Shown piece after piece: positions 45,891 through 55,150 of a stretch of DNA of 64,000 nucleotides. The notes beneath the pieces were generated by a model. The model had not been told where the DNA came from and made no database searches. It saw only the letters and a program-made list of their open reading frames with translations. The position numbers and the translations under genes are program-made. The number at the start of each line of letters is the position of its first letter. The first letter of the stretch is position 1. The stretch covers positions 2,232,001 through 2,296,000 of the forward strand of contig OZ241737.1 of assembly GCA_965200885.1 (NCBI GenBank), in the 5' to 3' direction. This stretch comes from MPNP01 sp026710155 (GTDB lineage: Bacteria; Pseudomonadota; Alphaproteobacteria; Rhodobacterales; Rhodobacteraceae).

Positions 45891-46106
45891 GATCCATGTG
45901 TTGATTGTTTTGATGCCTGAATAGTTACCACACATTTAGATTTTTGATTGCGATTAACTATTTTAGGAGGTTGGTTTATGATATCAAGTATATTTCTGAT
46001 AAAATCTATCGGGATTTATAAAAACATAGATATCATCGGCTCTTTCTAAAGTTACATTTAAAAGATAGATGTCCGTTATAAAGAGGATTCAAGCCGTTCA
46101 GCTTCT

Positions 46107-47444
46107 TCATGCCCCATTGGTTTCTGTAATTTTCTGGATACGAATCTGGGTAATCCTGTTCCTGATTCTGTCAACAATTTCAAATCGGTAGCCTAATATG
46201 GCAAAATTCTCACCCTTGATAGGTATGTATTTTATCTCGTTTATAACCAACCCGGCAAGCGTAACTGCCTGATCATCCGGAAAATCCAGATTCAACATCT
46301 TGTTGAAATCCCTTACCGGCAAGGCCCCATCAACCAAATATACACCCTCTGATAACTCCTTGAATGGTTCCGATTGTTCCTGATCATATTCATCCTCAAT
46401 CTCCCCTACGATTTCCTCGATGATATCTTCAAGAGTCACCAAACCCTGTAGGGCGCCATATTCGTCAACAACCAAAGCAAAATGAGTTCTTATTTCCAAG
46501 AATTCTTGCATCAAAATTCCCAGAGGAGTTGTCTCAATGACAAAATATGGTTCCTTCAGATTTGTATACCAATGCTTGCCAAGAGGCATTGAATCTTCAA
46601 TTTTTTCGTTTTGCCCCCAGTAATTACGATAAAGATCCTTGACATGGGCAATCTTGATTATGTTCTCGGTTTCATCCTTGTACACGGGCAGACGGGAATG
46701 AGGTGTTGTCATGCATTGGGCCAGTATTTCCTCGATCGGGTCATCGGCATTCAGCATGTCGATCTCGGAACGATGCCGCATTACATCCTCGACCGACAGG
46801 CTTGAGATATCAAGCGCGCCCAGCACTCTTCTTTGATCCTCCTTGTCAAACATGCCTGTCGGTATTTCAAGTTCAATTCGACCCTTGATTTCATCCTGTA
46901 CATCCTCCAGGCTTTCGGACTTGGGTGTCAAAAGGCCGAGTAGACGGAGAAAGGCTTTGACAAAGGCCTTGATGACAACGACTATGGGAGAAAAAATGAA
47001 AATAAACGGCAATATGAATCGCGAAGCTTTTTGAGAGGCTTCTTCAGGTCGGGCAATGGCATAGGTTTTTGGCAAGACTTCGGCAAAAATCAGGACAACC
47101 ATTGTCATGACTATGGTTGTTATCAAGACACCGGAATCACCAAACAGCAGGGTAAACAGATTTGTTGCGAGGGCTGTGGCAAGAATATTGACCAGATTGT
47201 TACCAACCAGCACACTGCTGATCAGGGTTTCCCGATCATCGGTAATTTTCAAGGCCCGTTGAGCTGCCTTGTTTCCTTTTTCAGCCTGTGTCTTGAGCTT
47301 GCCCCTTGAGGCTGAAGTCAAGGCAGTTTCTGAACCCGAAAATAAACCTGAAAATATAATCAGTACAATTATGGCTCCTGCATTCAGCCAGATAAATGCC
47401 TGAAGGTCGAAGTTTGTACCAGCAAGCGTCTCAAGATGTGTCAT
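46107..47444 (-). CDS. CNNM/CorC-type transporter-associated protein with CBS domains
   Basis: 445 residues. An N-terminal CNNM region with about four membrane helices (AGAIIVLIIFSGLFSGSETA; LISSVLVGNNLVNILATALA; TTIVMTMVVLIFAEVLPKTY) is followed by two CBS motifs (residues about 210-340, with HSRLPVYKDETENII and LVVDEYGALQGLVTLEDIIE). A C-terminal CorC_HlyC domain (GVYLVDGALPVRDFNKMLN) completes it. Often annotated hemolysin, but the family handles Mg/Co ions. It lies beside xerD in the usual order. Confidence 0.92.
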   Translation of the reverse strand: MTHLETLAGTNFDLQAFIWLNAGAIIVLIIFSGLFSGSETALTSASRGKLKTQAEKGNKAAQRALKITDDRETLISSVLVGNNLVNILATALATNLFTLLFGDSGVLITTIVMTMVVLIFAEVLPKTYAIARPEEASQKASRFILPFIFIFSPIVVVIKAFVKAFLRLLGLLTPKSESLEDVQDEIKGRIELEIPTGMFDKEDQRRVLGALDISSLSVEDVMRHRSEIDMLNADDPIEEILAQCMTTPHSRLPVYKDETENIIKIAHVKDLYRNYWGQNEKIEDSMPLGKHWYTNLKEPYFVIETTPLGILMQEFLEIRTHFALVVDEYGALQGLVTLEDIIEEIVGEIEDEYDQEQSEPFKELSEGVYLVDGALPVRDFNKMLNLDFPDDQAVTLAGLVINEIKYIPIKGENFAILGYRFEIVDRIRNRITQIRIQKITETNGA

Positions 47445-47483
47445 TTGGATTTTGAAACCTTGTTTGAATGATTTGATTAGGAT

Positions 47484-48452
47484 TTAGTTTGGACTTTGTT
47501 TCACTTCTGTGGATTTTGGATTTTTTGAAAGAGGGTGTTTGGTCAGCACGGTATTTTTCAGATTTTCATCAACAACATGGGTATAGATTTCGGTAGTTCC
47601 AATCCCTTCATGCCCGAGCAACTCCTGAATTACCTTGAGATTTGCACCATGGGTTAGCAGATGCGTGGCAAAGGTATGCCTCAAGGTATGTGGTGAAACC
47701 TTTTCTGGAGGTATTCCTGCTGATCGGGCCAAATCCTTCATGAGGTTAAATACACCAACTCTTGATAGATGGCCATTGCCCTTTGGTGAAGGAAAAAGAA
47801 AAGGGGAATTCGGCATTTTCCTTTTTCCCTTTTTGATTTCCTTGCGATTTCTTTCCTTGAGCCAATCTTGCAGTGCTATTTTTGCCTGCCGGGACAGGGG
47901 GACAATCCTTTCCTTTGAGCCCTTGCCCTTAATTAAAAAAAAGTCCGGTGTACCATTTACAATACTCACCGGCAACTCCACCAGCTCAGTAACCCTCATG
48001 CCAGAGGCATATAGAAGTTCGACGATGCATAGATTTCGGGCCCGTTCATAGTCATTGCGACCATGGGATTTCGAGGCCTGTAATATTTTGTTCACTTCCC
48101 CCTCAGTAAGGTTTTTGGGTAGCAATTTGTGCTTTTTGGGGCTTTTCAACTTCTGTCCGGGAATGTCCCTTGTTATTCCCTCATCATGCAAGAAGATATA
48201 GAATTGCCTGATAGCTGACAATTTACGTGCCTGGGTTGATTTGGATGCCTGGCCTTTCGCAAGCCTGTTCAGATATTTGGTTATATCCTCGGTATCTGCA
48301 GCTTCAAGTTCCTTTTTCTTTTTTTGCAGGTATTGGTCAAAAGCTGCAAGATCCCGTGCATAGGCCAAAGCAGTGTTTCGTGAAATCGACCGTTCGGCAA
48401 TCAACATTTCAATGAAATTGCTGATGTGCAAATCACCAATTGAGTTTTTCAT
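47484..48452 (-). CDS. xerD: Tyrosine recombinase, XerD-like
   Basis: About 322 residues. An N-terminal SAM-like core-binding domain (SISRNTALAYARDLAAFDQY) precedes the catalytic domain with R in LYASGMRVTELVEL near 155, SPHTLRHTFATHLLTHGANL near 258, and GHEGIGTTEIYTHV with the nucleophilic tyrosine near 292. Spacing fits chromosomal dimer resolution by XerCD. The location next to aroK and the CNNM gene supports XerD over XerC. ATG at 48452, overlapping the upstream gene by 20 bp. Confidence 0.9.
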   Translation of the reverse strand: MKNSIGDLHISNFIEMLIAERSISRNTALAYARDLAAFDQYLQKKKKELEAADTEDITKYLNRLAKGQASKSTQARKLSAIRQFYIFLHDEGITRDIPGQKLKSPKKHKLLPKNLTEGEVNKILQASKSHGRNDYERARNLCIVELLYASGMRVTELVELPVSIVNGTPDFFLIKGKGSKERIVPLSRQAKIALQDWLKERNRKEIKKGKRKMPNSPFLFPSPKGNGHLSRVGVFNLMKDLARSAGIPPEKVSPHTLRHTFATHLLTHGANLKVIQELLGHEGIGTTEIYTHVVDENLKNTVLTKHPLSKNPKSTEVKQSPN

Positions 48453-49947
48453 TTTCAATTACCAAAATTTGTATTGATATCTCCCTTGCCATTTCCTCCA
48501 GCCCCAGGGCAGTCAATCCAGCGAGTGCTCTCCTGATTTCATTGGGGCTGGTATGACTGGCATCCTGAAGTATGGCCAGAATATCCAGAACAGCCTCACC
48601 AAATCTTCCCTGGTTTGCCATTACAACCAAATCATCCTCCAAATCTGTTTCGGTTAATCCGGAAATAATACCCTGCTGTAGTGGAGTGGAAGGTATTGCA
48701 TTCGCCAGATCACCTCCTCGAAGAGAAAACAGGAAATTCTCCTCACGGTTGGAAGGGGACATTATTCCCAAGTCCTCGGGAAGGAAGGGAAACAGTATTG
48801 CCGGTGAATAATGGCCGGGTACAACTCGTCCAAATTCCACGATATGCGGAATTATTCTGGGAATGAAATATTCGGAATAATTGACACTCAACCCCTCCTG
48901 TTCCATTAGGAAATATCCTTTCAGAAACAATTCCTTTATTTCAATGGTATCTTGTGTGACAATTGCATTTTCCAGTGCTTGAATCAGCCTTACCCTTGTC
49001 CATAACCCATCAGTTGAAGAGGGCTTCGATTCATTATAGGCAACCAATAGCGATCCAAACGGTTTGGAATTTGATCGTACCAGTTTTTCCAGCGATTCAA
49101 TTCTTGATTTCCATTCCGGGCTGGAGTCTTTCAGATGGTAAGCCAGGGATGGTTTGATATCTTGATCGTGAATATAGAATCCGCTATCCTTAAGCATTCT
49201 GAAAAGGAGGGGAGTTAGTTGTTCGAATTCCTGATTGGCAATGCTCAGAGCAAGTTCCGGGAATAGGAATATGGTAACAATTTGTTCTTCCTGGGAAGTC
49301 AAATCACCAATGGTTTTAGCTGCTTCAAATACCAGTTCAGCGTTTTTCCATTCCCCCAATCTTACAAAGCAATAGATTTGATGCATGTATGAAGGAACTT
49401 CAATTGTCTTGTTTCTGATACCTGAACAAGGGATGTGTTCGGTATTGGTCAACAAGGCTATATCGAATCTACGGATATCCAATTCCTTGCCCTTGCCACC
49501 AGACCTGTTCATCAATTCATTCGCCTGCTCAAGTGCTCCGAATTCAATCAATTTATCGACCCTGGCCAGAAACAGCTCACCCTTGCCACTAGAATCCCAA
49601 GTTGGATTGGCTTCCGCTAGCAATAAAACATAGAACAATTCCAAGGCTGCAGGAACAAGACTGTTTTGAATATTAGAAATTTTGCTTTGAATCACGTCCA
49701 ATCGCGATCTTCCCCAAAGGTTTTTGGGGAAACCGGAGACGCCACTTGGTATCAATCCTACAGCATCAATGTTTATGCCCAGAATCGGCTCCGATTCAAT
49801 CTCAAACTGGAATTCCCCCTCCGAAGGTGTTTCGAAATTCAAAATATTCCCGTCAGATGTCAGTGAAACTTCCTCCTGGGCTACAAGAGAAGTACCAACA
49901 AGGATGAAAAGGGGCAGGAAAGAAAGTAAAAGGTATTTAGTCGACAT
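48433..49947 (-). CDS. Conserved exported protein of unknown function, helical-repeat type
   Basis: About 504 residues with an N-terminal signal peptide (YLLLSFLPLFILVGTSLVA) and a long helical-rich mature part that could be TPR-like or alpha-solenoid: repeated A/L-rich helices such as LAEANPTWDS, ARVDKLIEFGALEQANELM and LGEWKNAELVFEAAKTIG. No catalytic motif. I recall a similar protein between xerD and aroK in Rhodobacterales, with no known role. ATG 49947 chosen; a TTG three codons upstream is in frame. Overlaps both neighbours, so translationally coupled. Confidence 0.78.
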   Translation of the reverse strand: MSTKYLLLSFLPLFILVGTSLVAQEEVSLTSDGNILNFETPSEGEFQFEIESEPILGINIDAVGLIPSGVSGFPKNLWGRSRLDVIQSKISNIQNSLVPAALELFYVLLLAEANPTWDSSGKGELFLARVDKLIEFGALEQANELMNRSGGKGKELDIRRFDIALLTNTEHIPCSGIRNKTIEVPSYMHQIYCFVRLGEWKNAELVFEAAKTIGDLTSQEEQIVTIFLFPELALSIANQEFEQLTPLLFRMLKDSGFYIHDQDIKPSLAYHLKDSSPEWKSRIESLEKLVRSNSKPFGSLLVAYNESKPSSTDGLWTRVRLIQALENAIVTQDTIEIKELFLKGYFLMEQEGLSVNYSEYFIPRIIPHIVEFGRVVPGHYSPAILFPFLPEDLGIMSPSNREENFLFSLRGGDLANAIPSTPLQQGIISGLTETDLEDDLVVMANQGRFGEAVLDILAILQDASHTSPNEIRRALAGLTALGLEEMAREISIQILVIENEKLNW

Positions 49948-50074
49948 TGACTTCAATGGGTAAAACCAGGCTTCCCTCGGGTGGGTCTATGTTGCCCAGG
50001 TAAGAATACCCAACTAATCCTCCGAAAAGTAATAGTAAAATAAGAATTAATATGAAAATCAGTCTTCTAAACAA
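49937..50074 (-). CDS. Small single-pass membrane protein
   Basis: 45 codons, TTG start, with AGGA nine bases upstream and an in-frame TAA immediately before it. The sequence begins MFRRLIFILILILLLLFGGL, one basic-flanked transmembrane helix, then YSYLGNIDPPEG and a short polar tail ending VNVD. Its stop overlaps the start of the exported protein gene by 11 bp. Related genomes carry a similar short protein at this spot. Function unknown; a role beside the exported repeat protein is inferred from coupling. Confidence 0.65.
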   Translation of the reverse strand: MFRRLIFILILILLLLFGGLVGYSYLGNIDPPEGSLVLPIEVNVD

Positions 50075-50334
50075 TTATTTGAATCCTCAGAAGTTAAGGG
50101 AATTCCAATAATGGACATCACAACAATTTAATCAAATACATTTTGGTTTAAACTCCCAAGCAACCAAATTCGCGAGTTTGAATAAAGGAATCAAAACCGA
50201 TGGAATACAAAAAATGCAATGCACATGAACTCTTGTACAGATATCTATAATATGGGAATTATATACCAGTCCGATTAGGGTATAACAAAACCATGACCCA
50301 CAAATCATAAGATTGTTTTCTTGAAAGCCGTGTT

Positions 50335-50877
50335 TTGAAATCATCAGAACTTAATCAACCAATCGTTCTCGTCGGTATGATGGGCGTAGGAAAAACCTAT
50401 TTAGGGTCAAGGCTTGCTACTGCCTTATCGGTTGAATTCATTGACACGGATAAAATTATCGAGGATGCCAAATCTATTCCAATAACCCAGATATTTGCTA
50501 ATCAAGGAGAATCTTATTTTCGAAATCTTGAGCATCATACCATCAAAAACACTTTGAAAGGCATAGGAATGGTTGTGGCTGTTGGTGGAGGTGCCTATAC
50601 TTTCAAGAGAAACAGGGAGATTATTGATGGTATTGGAATCTCGGTCTGGCTTGATGCTGAACCGGAAACCATATTGAGGCGAATTTCTGGTGAAGGTAAT
50701 CGCCCCTTGTTGGAAGGTGGCAATAGATTGTTGAAAATCCGTGCATTGTTGGAACAGAGAAAAAATGAATACAATAAATCCATGTTGAGGTTTCAAACCG
50801 ATACTGATCTTTCAACCGAAGACCTGGTTTGTCTAATGAAGGAGCAAATTTCCACATTTGCGGCAGTTAAGGTATAA
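50335..50877 (+). CDS. aroK: Shikimate kinase
   Basis: Phosphorylates shikimate in the chorismate pathway. 180 residues: Walker A GMMGVGKT at 14-21, EFIDTDKIIE with the shikimate-binding Asp near 37, SYFRNLEH with Arg near 61, VAVGGGAY near 82, and the lid GEGNRPLL near 120. TTG start. It overlaps the permissible aroB frame and precedes aroB by 10 bp in the standard order, feeding the trp genes upstream in the window. Confidence 0.95.
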   Translation: MKSSELNQPIVLVGMMGVGKTYLGSRLATALSVEFIDTDKIIEDAKSIPITQIFANQGESYFRNLEHHTIKNTLKGIGMVVAVGGGAYTFKRNREIIDGIGISVWLDAEPETILRRISGEGNRPLLEGGNRLLKIRALLEQRKNEYNKSMLRFQTDTDLSTEDLVCLMKEQISTFAAVKV

Positions 50878-50887
50878 TGGAAGAATT

Positions 50888-52006
50888 GTGTTGAAATACG
50901 AGTTCAAGCGAGTTGGTGTCGACCTTGGTTCCAGGTCATACAACATAAACATCGGGCATGGCCTGCTGGATAATGCAAGTGATTTTATCAAGCCACTCCT
51001 GCCTCGTGCCAAAACCGTGATAGTAACTGACCGGTTTGTTCATGGTAATCATTACCCTCGTCTGAAAGAAAATCTTGAGTATCATAATATACATTGTGAT
51101 TCCATTGTTCTTGATCGGGGGGAGGGAACCAAATCCTGGAAATACCTGGAATACATCGTCGAACAACTCCTTGCCAAGAAGATCGAAAGAAATGATCCCA
51201 TCATTGGATTGGGAGGAGGGGTTATCGGAGATATAACCGGCTTTGCTGCGGCAGTAACCAGGCGTGGCATTCCATTCATTCAAATTCCGACAACCTTGTT
51301 GGCACAAGTTGACAGTTCGGTGGGTGGAAAAACAAGTATCAATTCAAGCCGGGGAAAAAATCTTGTTGGTGCCATTTATCAACCAAGTCTGGTTTTATCT
51401 GACCTTTCCGTGCTTGATACACTTTCCAAAAGGGATTTCATGGCTGGATATGGTGAAGTCCTGAAATACAGTTTACTGGGTGACAGGGATTTCTACGAAT
51501 GGCTTGATGATCATGCCGACCAAATCAAGAAGCTTGATCAAGAAACTATGGGGACCATTGTAAAAAAATCCTGCGAGATAAAAGCATATTTTGTGTCAAA
51601 TGATGAAAGAGAGCATGGAATCAGGGCAAAACTGAATTTGGGGCATACCTTTGGCCATGCCTTGGAAACCGCCACCGGATACAGTGATATGATCTTGCAT
51701 GGTGAAGCCATTGCAATTGGTTGCAAGCTTGCTTTTGAACTTTCCTGCATGGCTGGTCATTGCCCGCCGGAAGATGTGATTCGAGTTGCTAACCACATGA
51801 ATGAAATGGGAATGTTGGATGCCATGAAAAACCTGAAAGGAAATCTTCCCCCGGCTGATGATTTGATTGAAATCATGAAGCAGGACAAGAAAGCCCGGGG
51901 CGGAGTGCTCAATTTTATCCTCGTGAACGGTATTGGCAAGTCCTTCGCAACAAATCAGGTAGACATGGGCATGGTTCGTGAAGTCCTGGAGAAAAATCTC
52001 CCTTGA
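50888..52006 (+). CDS. aroB: 3-dehydroquinate synthase
   Basis: Second step of the shikimate pathway. About 372 residues with the NAD- and metal-binding motifs GLGGGVIGDITGFAAAVTRR near 100, IPTTLLAQVDSSVGGKTSIN near 135, GYGEVLKYSLL near 185, and metal ligands in NLGHTFGHALE near 250. I chose the GTG at 50888 after GGAAG. The frame also opens upstream inside aroK. The last ~55 codons are duplicated at 59634-59806. This copy keeps the stop codon and is the functional one. Confidence 0.95.
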   Translation: MLKYEFKRVGVDLGSRSYNINIGHGLLDNASDFIKPLLPRAKTVIVTDRFVHGNHYPRLKENLEYHNIHCDSIVLDRGEGTKSWKYLEYIVEQLLAKKIERNDPIIGLGGGVIGDITGFAAAVTRRGIPFIQIPTTLLAQVDSSVGGKTSINSSRGKNLVGAIYQPSLVLSDLSVLDTLSKRDFMAGYGEVLKYSLLGDRDFYEWLDDHADQIKKLDQETMGTIVKKSCEIKAYFVSNDEREHGIRAKLNLGHTFGHALETATGYSDMILHGEAIAIGCKLAFELSCMAGHCPPEDVIRVANHMNEMGMLDAMKNLKGNLPPADDLIEIMKQDKKARGGVLNFILVNGIGKSFATNQVDMGMVREVLEKNLP

Positions 52007-52033
52007 ACATGGCAGATCGCTAACCTATTCCTC
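51843..52033 (+). repeat. Direct repeat, left copy (aroB 3' end)
   Basis: About 190 bp covering the last ~55 codons of aroB, its stop and 27 bases beyond, up to AACCTATTCCT. It is repeated in the same orientation at 59634-59822 with roughly seven differences. The two copies bracket the accessory island. Confidence 0.9.
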
Positions 52034-52477
52034 TTGACTTCAGGCATATTCCCTGCTTGTAAAAAATTGAATCCACATTTCAAAGGGAATTGCTCGATTT
52101 TGGTTTTTAAAATCTAGTGCCCTTGATCACATCTTTCTCATTGTTTTTTTCTTGGAATGACCTATTGTATTTTTTGGAGGCTTGGTTCTAGAACTTTTAT
52201 GTTGTTGGGTTCTTTACCTCTTTATTTTAGGGTCTCTCTAAGAATCGTGTCAGAAGACACGCTAAGGATTTAATCTCCTGAAACCAAAAAACCGGGGCAG
52301 AAGACTTCTCTTGCCGTTTTTGAACCTATGTTGGGTTGAGGCCAATCTGGTGAAGTGTTTTACGGTGGTTGCGTCGGTTCCGGGCCCTTTGCAGGGTTTG
52401 GTACCATCGGGCTGTTTGGGGGAAGGTCAGGAGGGTCCTCCATTGAAAAAACAGGGTAACCATTCCAAGTAATTCCC
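52034..52477. other. Start of island, no gene seen
   Basis: About 440 bases, AT-rich at first and GC-rich after about 52330. A perfect short hairpin CGTGTC-AGAA-GACACG lies at 52246-52261 but lacks a T run. No open frame with a recognisable product. Confidence 0.35.
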
Positions 52478-52736
52478 ATGGCATTTGAATGGGATCCCGA
52501 CAAAAATACTGCAAATGAAGCAAAATGGTATTAACTTCAGGCAGGCCGAGGTGATTTGGGATGATCCTTGGCGAACGGTAATTGAAGCCAGTACAAGTCG
52601 GGGAACAACGGTTCCTGATAACAGGCATTGGACAGCCATCTGGACCCCGCGTGGTGGCAATATCCGTATCATTTCAGTGCGCCGTGCCCGGAATGAGGAG
52701 ATTGACAGATATGAAGACAACACTGGCAACGGCTGA
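52478..52736 (+). pseudogene. brnT: BrnT-family toxin gene with a 2-base deletion
   Basis: BrnT is a small RNase toxin paired with BrnA. The start frame reads MAFEWDPDKNTANEAK, the hallmark BrnT N-terminus, then runs into a stop. The other frame supplies GINFRQAEVIWDDPWRTV, RGGNIRIISVRRARNEE and RYED, completing the protein. At the join the DNA has AAAATGG where AAA-CA-TGG (the usual K-H-G) is expected, so loss of two bases explains the break. Restored length would be about 86 residues. Its 3' end overlaps brnA. Confidence 0.75.
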
Positions 52737-52947
52737 ATTCGACCGCCGTTTCGACGAGGGCCAGGACCTTGGTGATGCTGTTGACTGGTCCAGGGCCCGC
52801 CGTCCGGGCCTGGAAACAAAACGCGTGTATCTCACCCTTCCCCTGTGGGTGGTCAAGAAGCTTGACCGGCAGGCAAGGTTGCGTGGTATTTCCCGGTCAT
52901 CCCTGATGAACGAATGGATTTCGCAAAAACTGGAGTCGGTATCCTGA
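52711..52947 (+). CDS. brnA: BrnA-family antitoxin
   Basis: 78 residues, ATG start inside the end of brnT. The C-terminal part is a ribbon-helix-helix/CopG-like domain: KRVYLTLPLWVVKKLDRQAR then GISRSSLMNEWISQKLE. The N-terminal region (EFDRRFDEGQDLGDAVDWS) would wrap the toxin. BrnA neutralises BrnT and represses the operon. It is intact although the toxin is frameshifted. Confidence 0.78.
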   Translation: MKTTLATAEFDRRFDEGQDLGDAVDWSRARRPGLETKRVYLTLPLWVVKKLDRQARLRGISRSSLMNEWISQKLESVS

Positions 52948-54075
52948 TTGCCGGAGTCCGGGTCTGGTTCCCCGGGCATTTCCAAAAAAAACATGACTGG
53001 CCTATAGGGACAGGGGCGGAGTTGGCCGTGAACCGAATTTTGACCTTTCCACATTAAAAAATAACGCTCTTGGGGTTCATCCCAACAAAGGTATAAAAAG
53101 TCCCAAAGGATTTTGGATATCTCCAATCCTGAAAAGGAGTTCCCGCTGAGTTTGACCTCCCAAAATCCCGCCATCAATCTGTCCCTGATTTCGGGGGAAG
53201 AATGCCGAGGGCATCACGCCATTTTTCCTCCGAGAAATCGTATTCGCCCAGCATGTTGACATGCTACCATTACATGGGCGATTGACTTCTCATTTCCTTG
53301 GGCAGTGCCGAGCGGGCTTGCGCTCCTCGGTCGTCGCCAATTGTCAAGTGAGCCAGGGATGGTTCCAGGCCACAATGCTGTTGCGGATCAGCCGGTTGCA
53401 GCCCTCGGCGATTTCCTGTCCCTCCTTCTCCCTTTGACGAAATCCGTGGGGGTGCCGACGGCGACAGCGCGTGCAAAATCGTTTGATTCCCCAATCCTAT
53501 TGAGCTGCACCTCAATCGCATGACGCATCCCGAGGTCGTCGGTATGCCGCAGAATAAAGGGGCCATCCCGACAAAGGTGCAAAGTGTGACATGGGATTTT
53601 TCATTTTCCCCGTCATACTTGCGTCATCACCGTTTTGGCGACTCCCGATTTTCCGGGATAATCCCACGTAAGGATTTGGGAGGTTGGACGGCCAAAAGGC
53701 CAAGGGAAGGGCAAACTCAATCCGCTTCGGCCTGCAGGCAAGGCCCAACCCGGGTATTCATAGCCAAACGTTACAACACACCCCAAACCAATCCCAATCC
53801 TGCGAACGGGATCAGGAAGAACACGATCAAGAAAGCCGGGGAACAAGAATCCCATTGCCGTTTTGGCACCCATGTTGGGTTTGGGCCCATGACCGGCGGC
53901 GACTACGCCATTGGCAACAATCTTCGAATCGGCACCATGTTCCAATAAAACGGGCGCTTCTCGATCAGCCCCTGAACCCCGCAAGATGTCAGCAATTGTT
54001 TATGTGGTCGGAGCACAACGGGAACCATGGATGTCAGTAGTTACGACCATACCCCACTTCGGAGTAGCTAGGGCT
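52948..54075. other. GC-rich decayed sequence without a callable gene
   Basis: About 1.1 kb with overlapping short frames on both strands and no consistent coding signal. A minus-strand fragment near 53920 (VLLEHGADSKIVANG) looks like a piece of an ankyrin repeat but is not followed by a regular array. A 100-bp stretch at 53587-53690 is repeated in inverted orientation at 56695-56800. Confidence 0.4.
53587..53690. repeat. Inverted repeat arm within the island (partner at 56695-56800)
   Basis: Contains TCATCACCGTTTTGGCG, which occurs as the reverse complement near 56730, with similar flanking sequence on both sides over about 100 bp (for example CCACGTAAGGAT against CCTACGTGCGGAT). Function unknown. 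The arms enclose about 3 kb of the island. Confidence 0.5.
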
Positions 54076-54076
54076 G

Positions 54077-54423
54077 TCGAAAACAGACAATATCAGACAT
54101 ATCCCCCGGCGTCAAAAAACGTTTCACCACATGCGTCATCAAGGCCAATGCACAGCAAATCAGGACTGCCCAGGATGAATTGGCTGATGAATATAATCTA
54201 CTTAGTAACCAACTGGAAAGCTTTATCACAACAATTGACGAGGATATCCAGGGAAACTCAGCCAATATTGCAGCCAATAGAGGCAAATGGTGATACTCTT
54301 GAAGAACTAGGCGGTAAGATCGATACTTTGAACACTGAACTGCTGGTAACACTTAGCAAATTGTGTGGACTCAACAACAACGCCAAAGGTTGTATTACCC
54401 TGGCACCTGCCGAATTGGAATAG
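54077..54423 (+). pseudogene. Frameshifted coiled-coil protein
   Basis: One frame reads TISDISPGVKKRFTTCVIKA, then AQQIRTAQDELADEYNLLSN and ends at a TGA after SANIAANRGKW. An overlapping frame continues DTLEELGGKIDTLNTELLVT and stops at 54423. Together they suggest an ~115-residue helical or coiled-coil protein split by one indel near 54290. No start is evident and no family recognised. Confidence 0.4.
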
Positions 54424-54727
54424 CAATTGAAACCAGAATTCAGTGCCAACCACAGAGTGGCCGGTTCCAAGGCTGACAGACCTTCATGATGAGGAAATAC
54501 GCCCAACCGGGAACGCTGGCTCGAGATCTGGGAGTTAAACGACATGGAGAAGGGGCAGTCCATAAAGGAAGGAGGCTGTTTCCTGCTGCCGGACAAGTGA
54601 CATCCCGGGCGCCACACTTCTTTTTTTCATTTCACTGAATGGCGGGGAAACCCCTCACCCCATTCGTTGAAATAAAAAACAATCCTGGAAATACCACTTG
54701 CCAAATCGGTGCCGACCATATATTGTA

Positions 54728-55060
54728 ATGGTTATGCCGGAGTCTGAAAAAACCATTGAACTTGATCGCAGGCTTTCGGTATTGGAGGAACGCATGAACA
54801 CGATTACCGAGAGTTATGACCGGGGCTGGAAACACCTGGAGGCCAAGATGGGGGAGGACAATGCCAGGCGGGATACAGAATTCGCCAAGCTCCGGGAAGA
54901 CAATGCCCTGTTTCGAGAGGACATGGCCAAACGAGACACCGAGATGGCCAGGCGGGACACCGAGATGGCCAGGCAGGACACTGCCAACACCCGCTGGCTT
55001 ATTGGCGTGATCATTGCCGCTTCAGCGATCGTGATCGCCGTTTTGTTGGCCACCTCCTGA
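54728..55060 (+). CDS. Coiled-coil protein with C-terminal membrane anchor, copy 1
   Basis: 110 residues. A long charged helix with near-perfect seven-residue repeats (DTEMARRDTEMARQDT) starts after ERMNTITESYDRGWKHLEA and leads into one C-terminal transmembrane helix (LIGVIIAASAIVIAVLLA). It would sit in the inner membrane with a cytoplasmic coiled coil. The family is DUF1640-like in design. The upstream ~50 bases and the first third of the gene are duplicated in copy 2. Function unknown. Confidence 0.6.
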   Translation: MVMPESEKTIELDRRLSVLEERMNTITESYDRGWKHLEAKMGEDNARRDTEFAKLREDNALFREDMAKRDTEMARRDTEMARQDTANTRWLIGVIIAASAIVIAVLLATS

Positions 55061-55150
55061 ACACCTTCACACACCCCATTCGTTGAAATAAAAAACAATC
55101 CTGGAAATACCACTTGCCAAAACCGCAGGCTTTCGGTGTTGGAGGAACGC

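Larger units (their letters stand above)
44171..45928. mobile_element. GC-rich IS66-like mobile patch with a passenger gene
   Basis: The left boundary GTAACTATTACGGTAT and right boundary (complement GTAACTATTCAGGCAT) are matching inverted ends. Between them the GC content is far above the flanking core genes from about 44390 to 45900. Contents are a short repeat unit, a promoter, a secreted-protein gene with a homopolymer frameshift, and a minus-strand remnant similar to the IS66 TnpC N-terminus. No intact transposase. Boundaries are approximate and the element could be a composite of two insertions. Confidence 0.45.

Noticed and set aside
50253..50275. GGGAATTATATACCAG as another IS1595-type end
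   Set aside because: Only about 11 matching AT-rich bases, no partner end and no duplication.
52246..52261. Hairpin CGTGTC-AGAA-GACACG as a terminator after aroB
   Set aside because: Not followed by a T run on either strand and 240 bp from the aroB stop.
53613..53984. Minus-strand ankyrin-repeat protein
   Set aside because: Only one short LLEHGAD-like piece is present, with no regular 33-residue periodicity.
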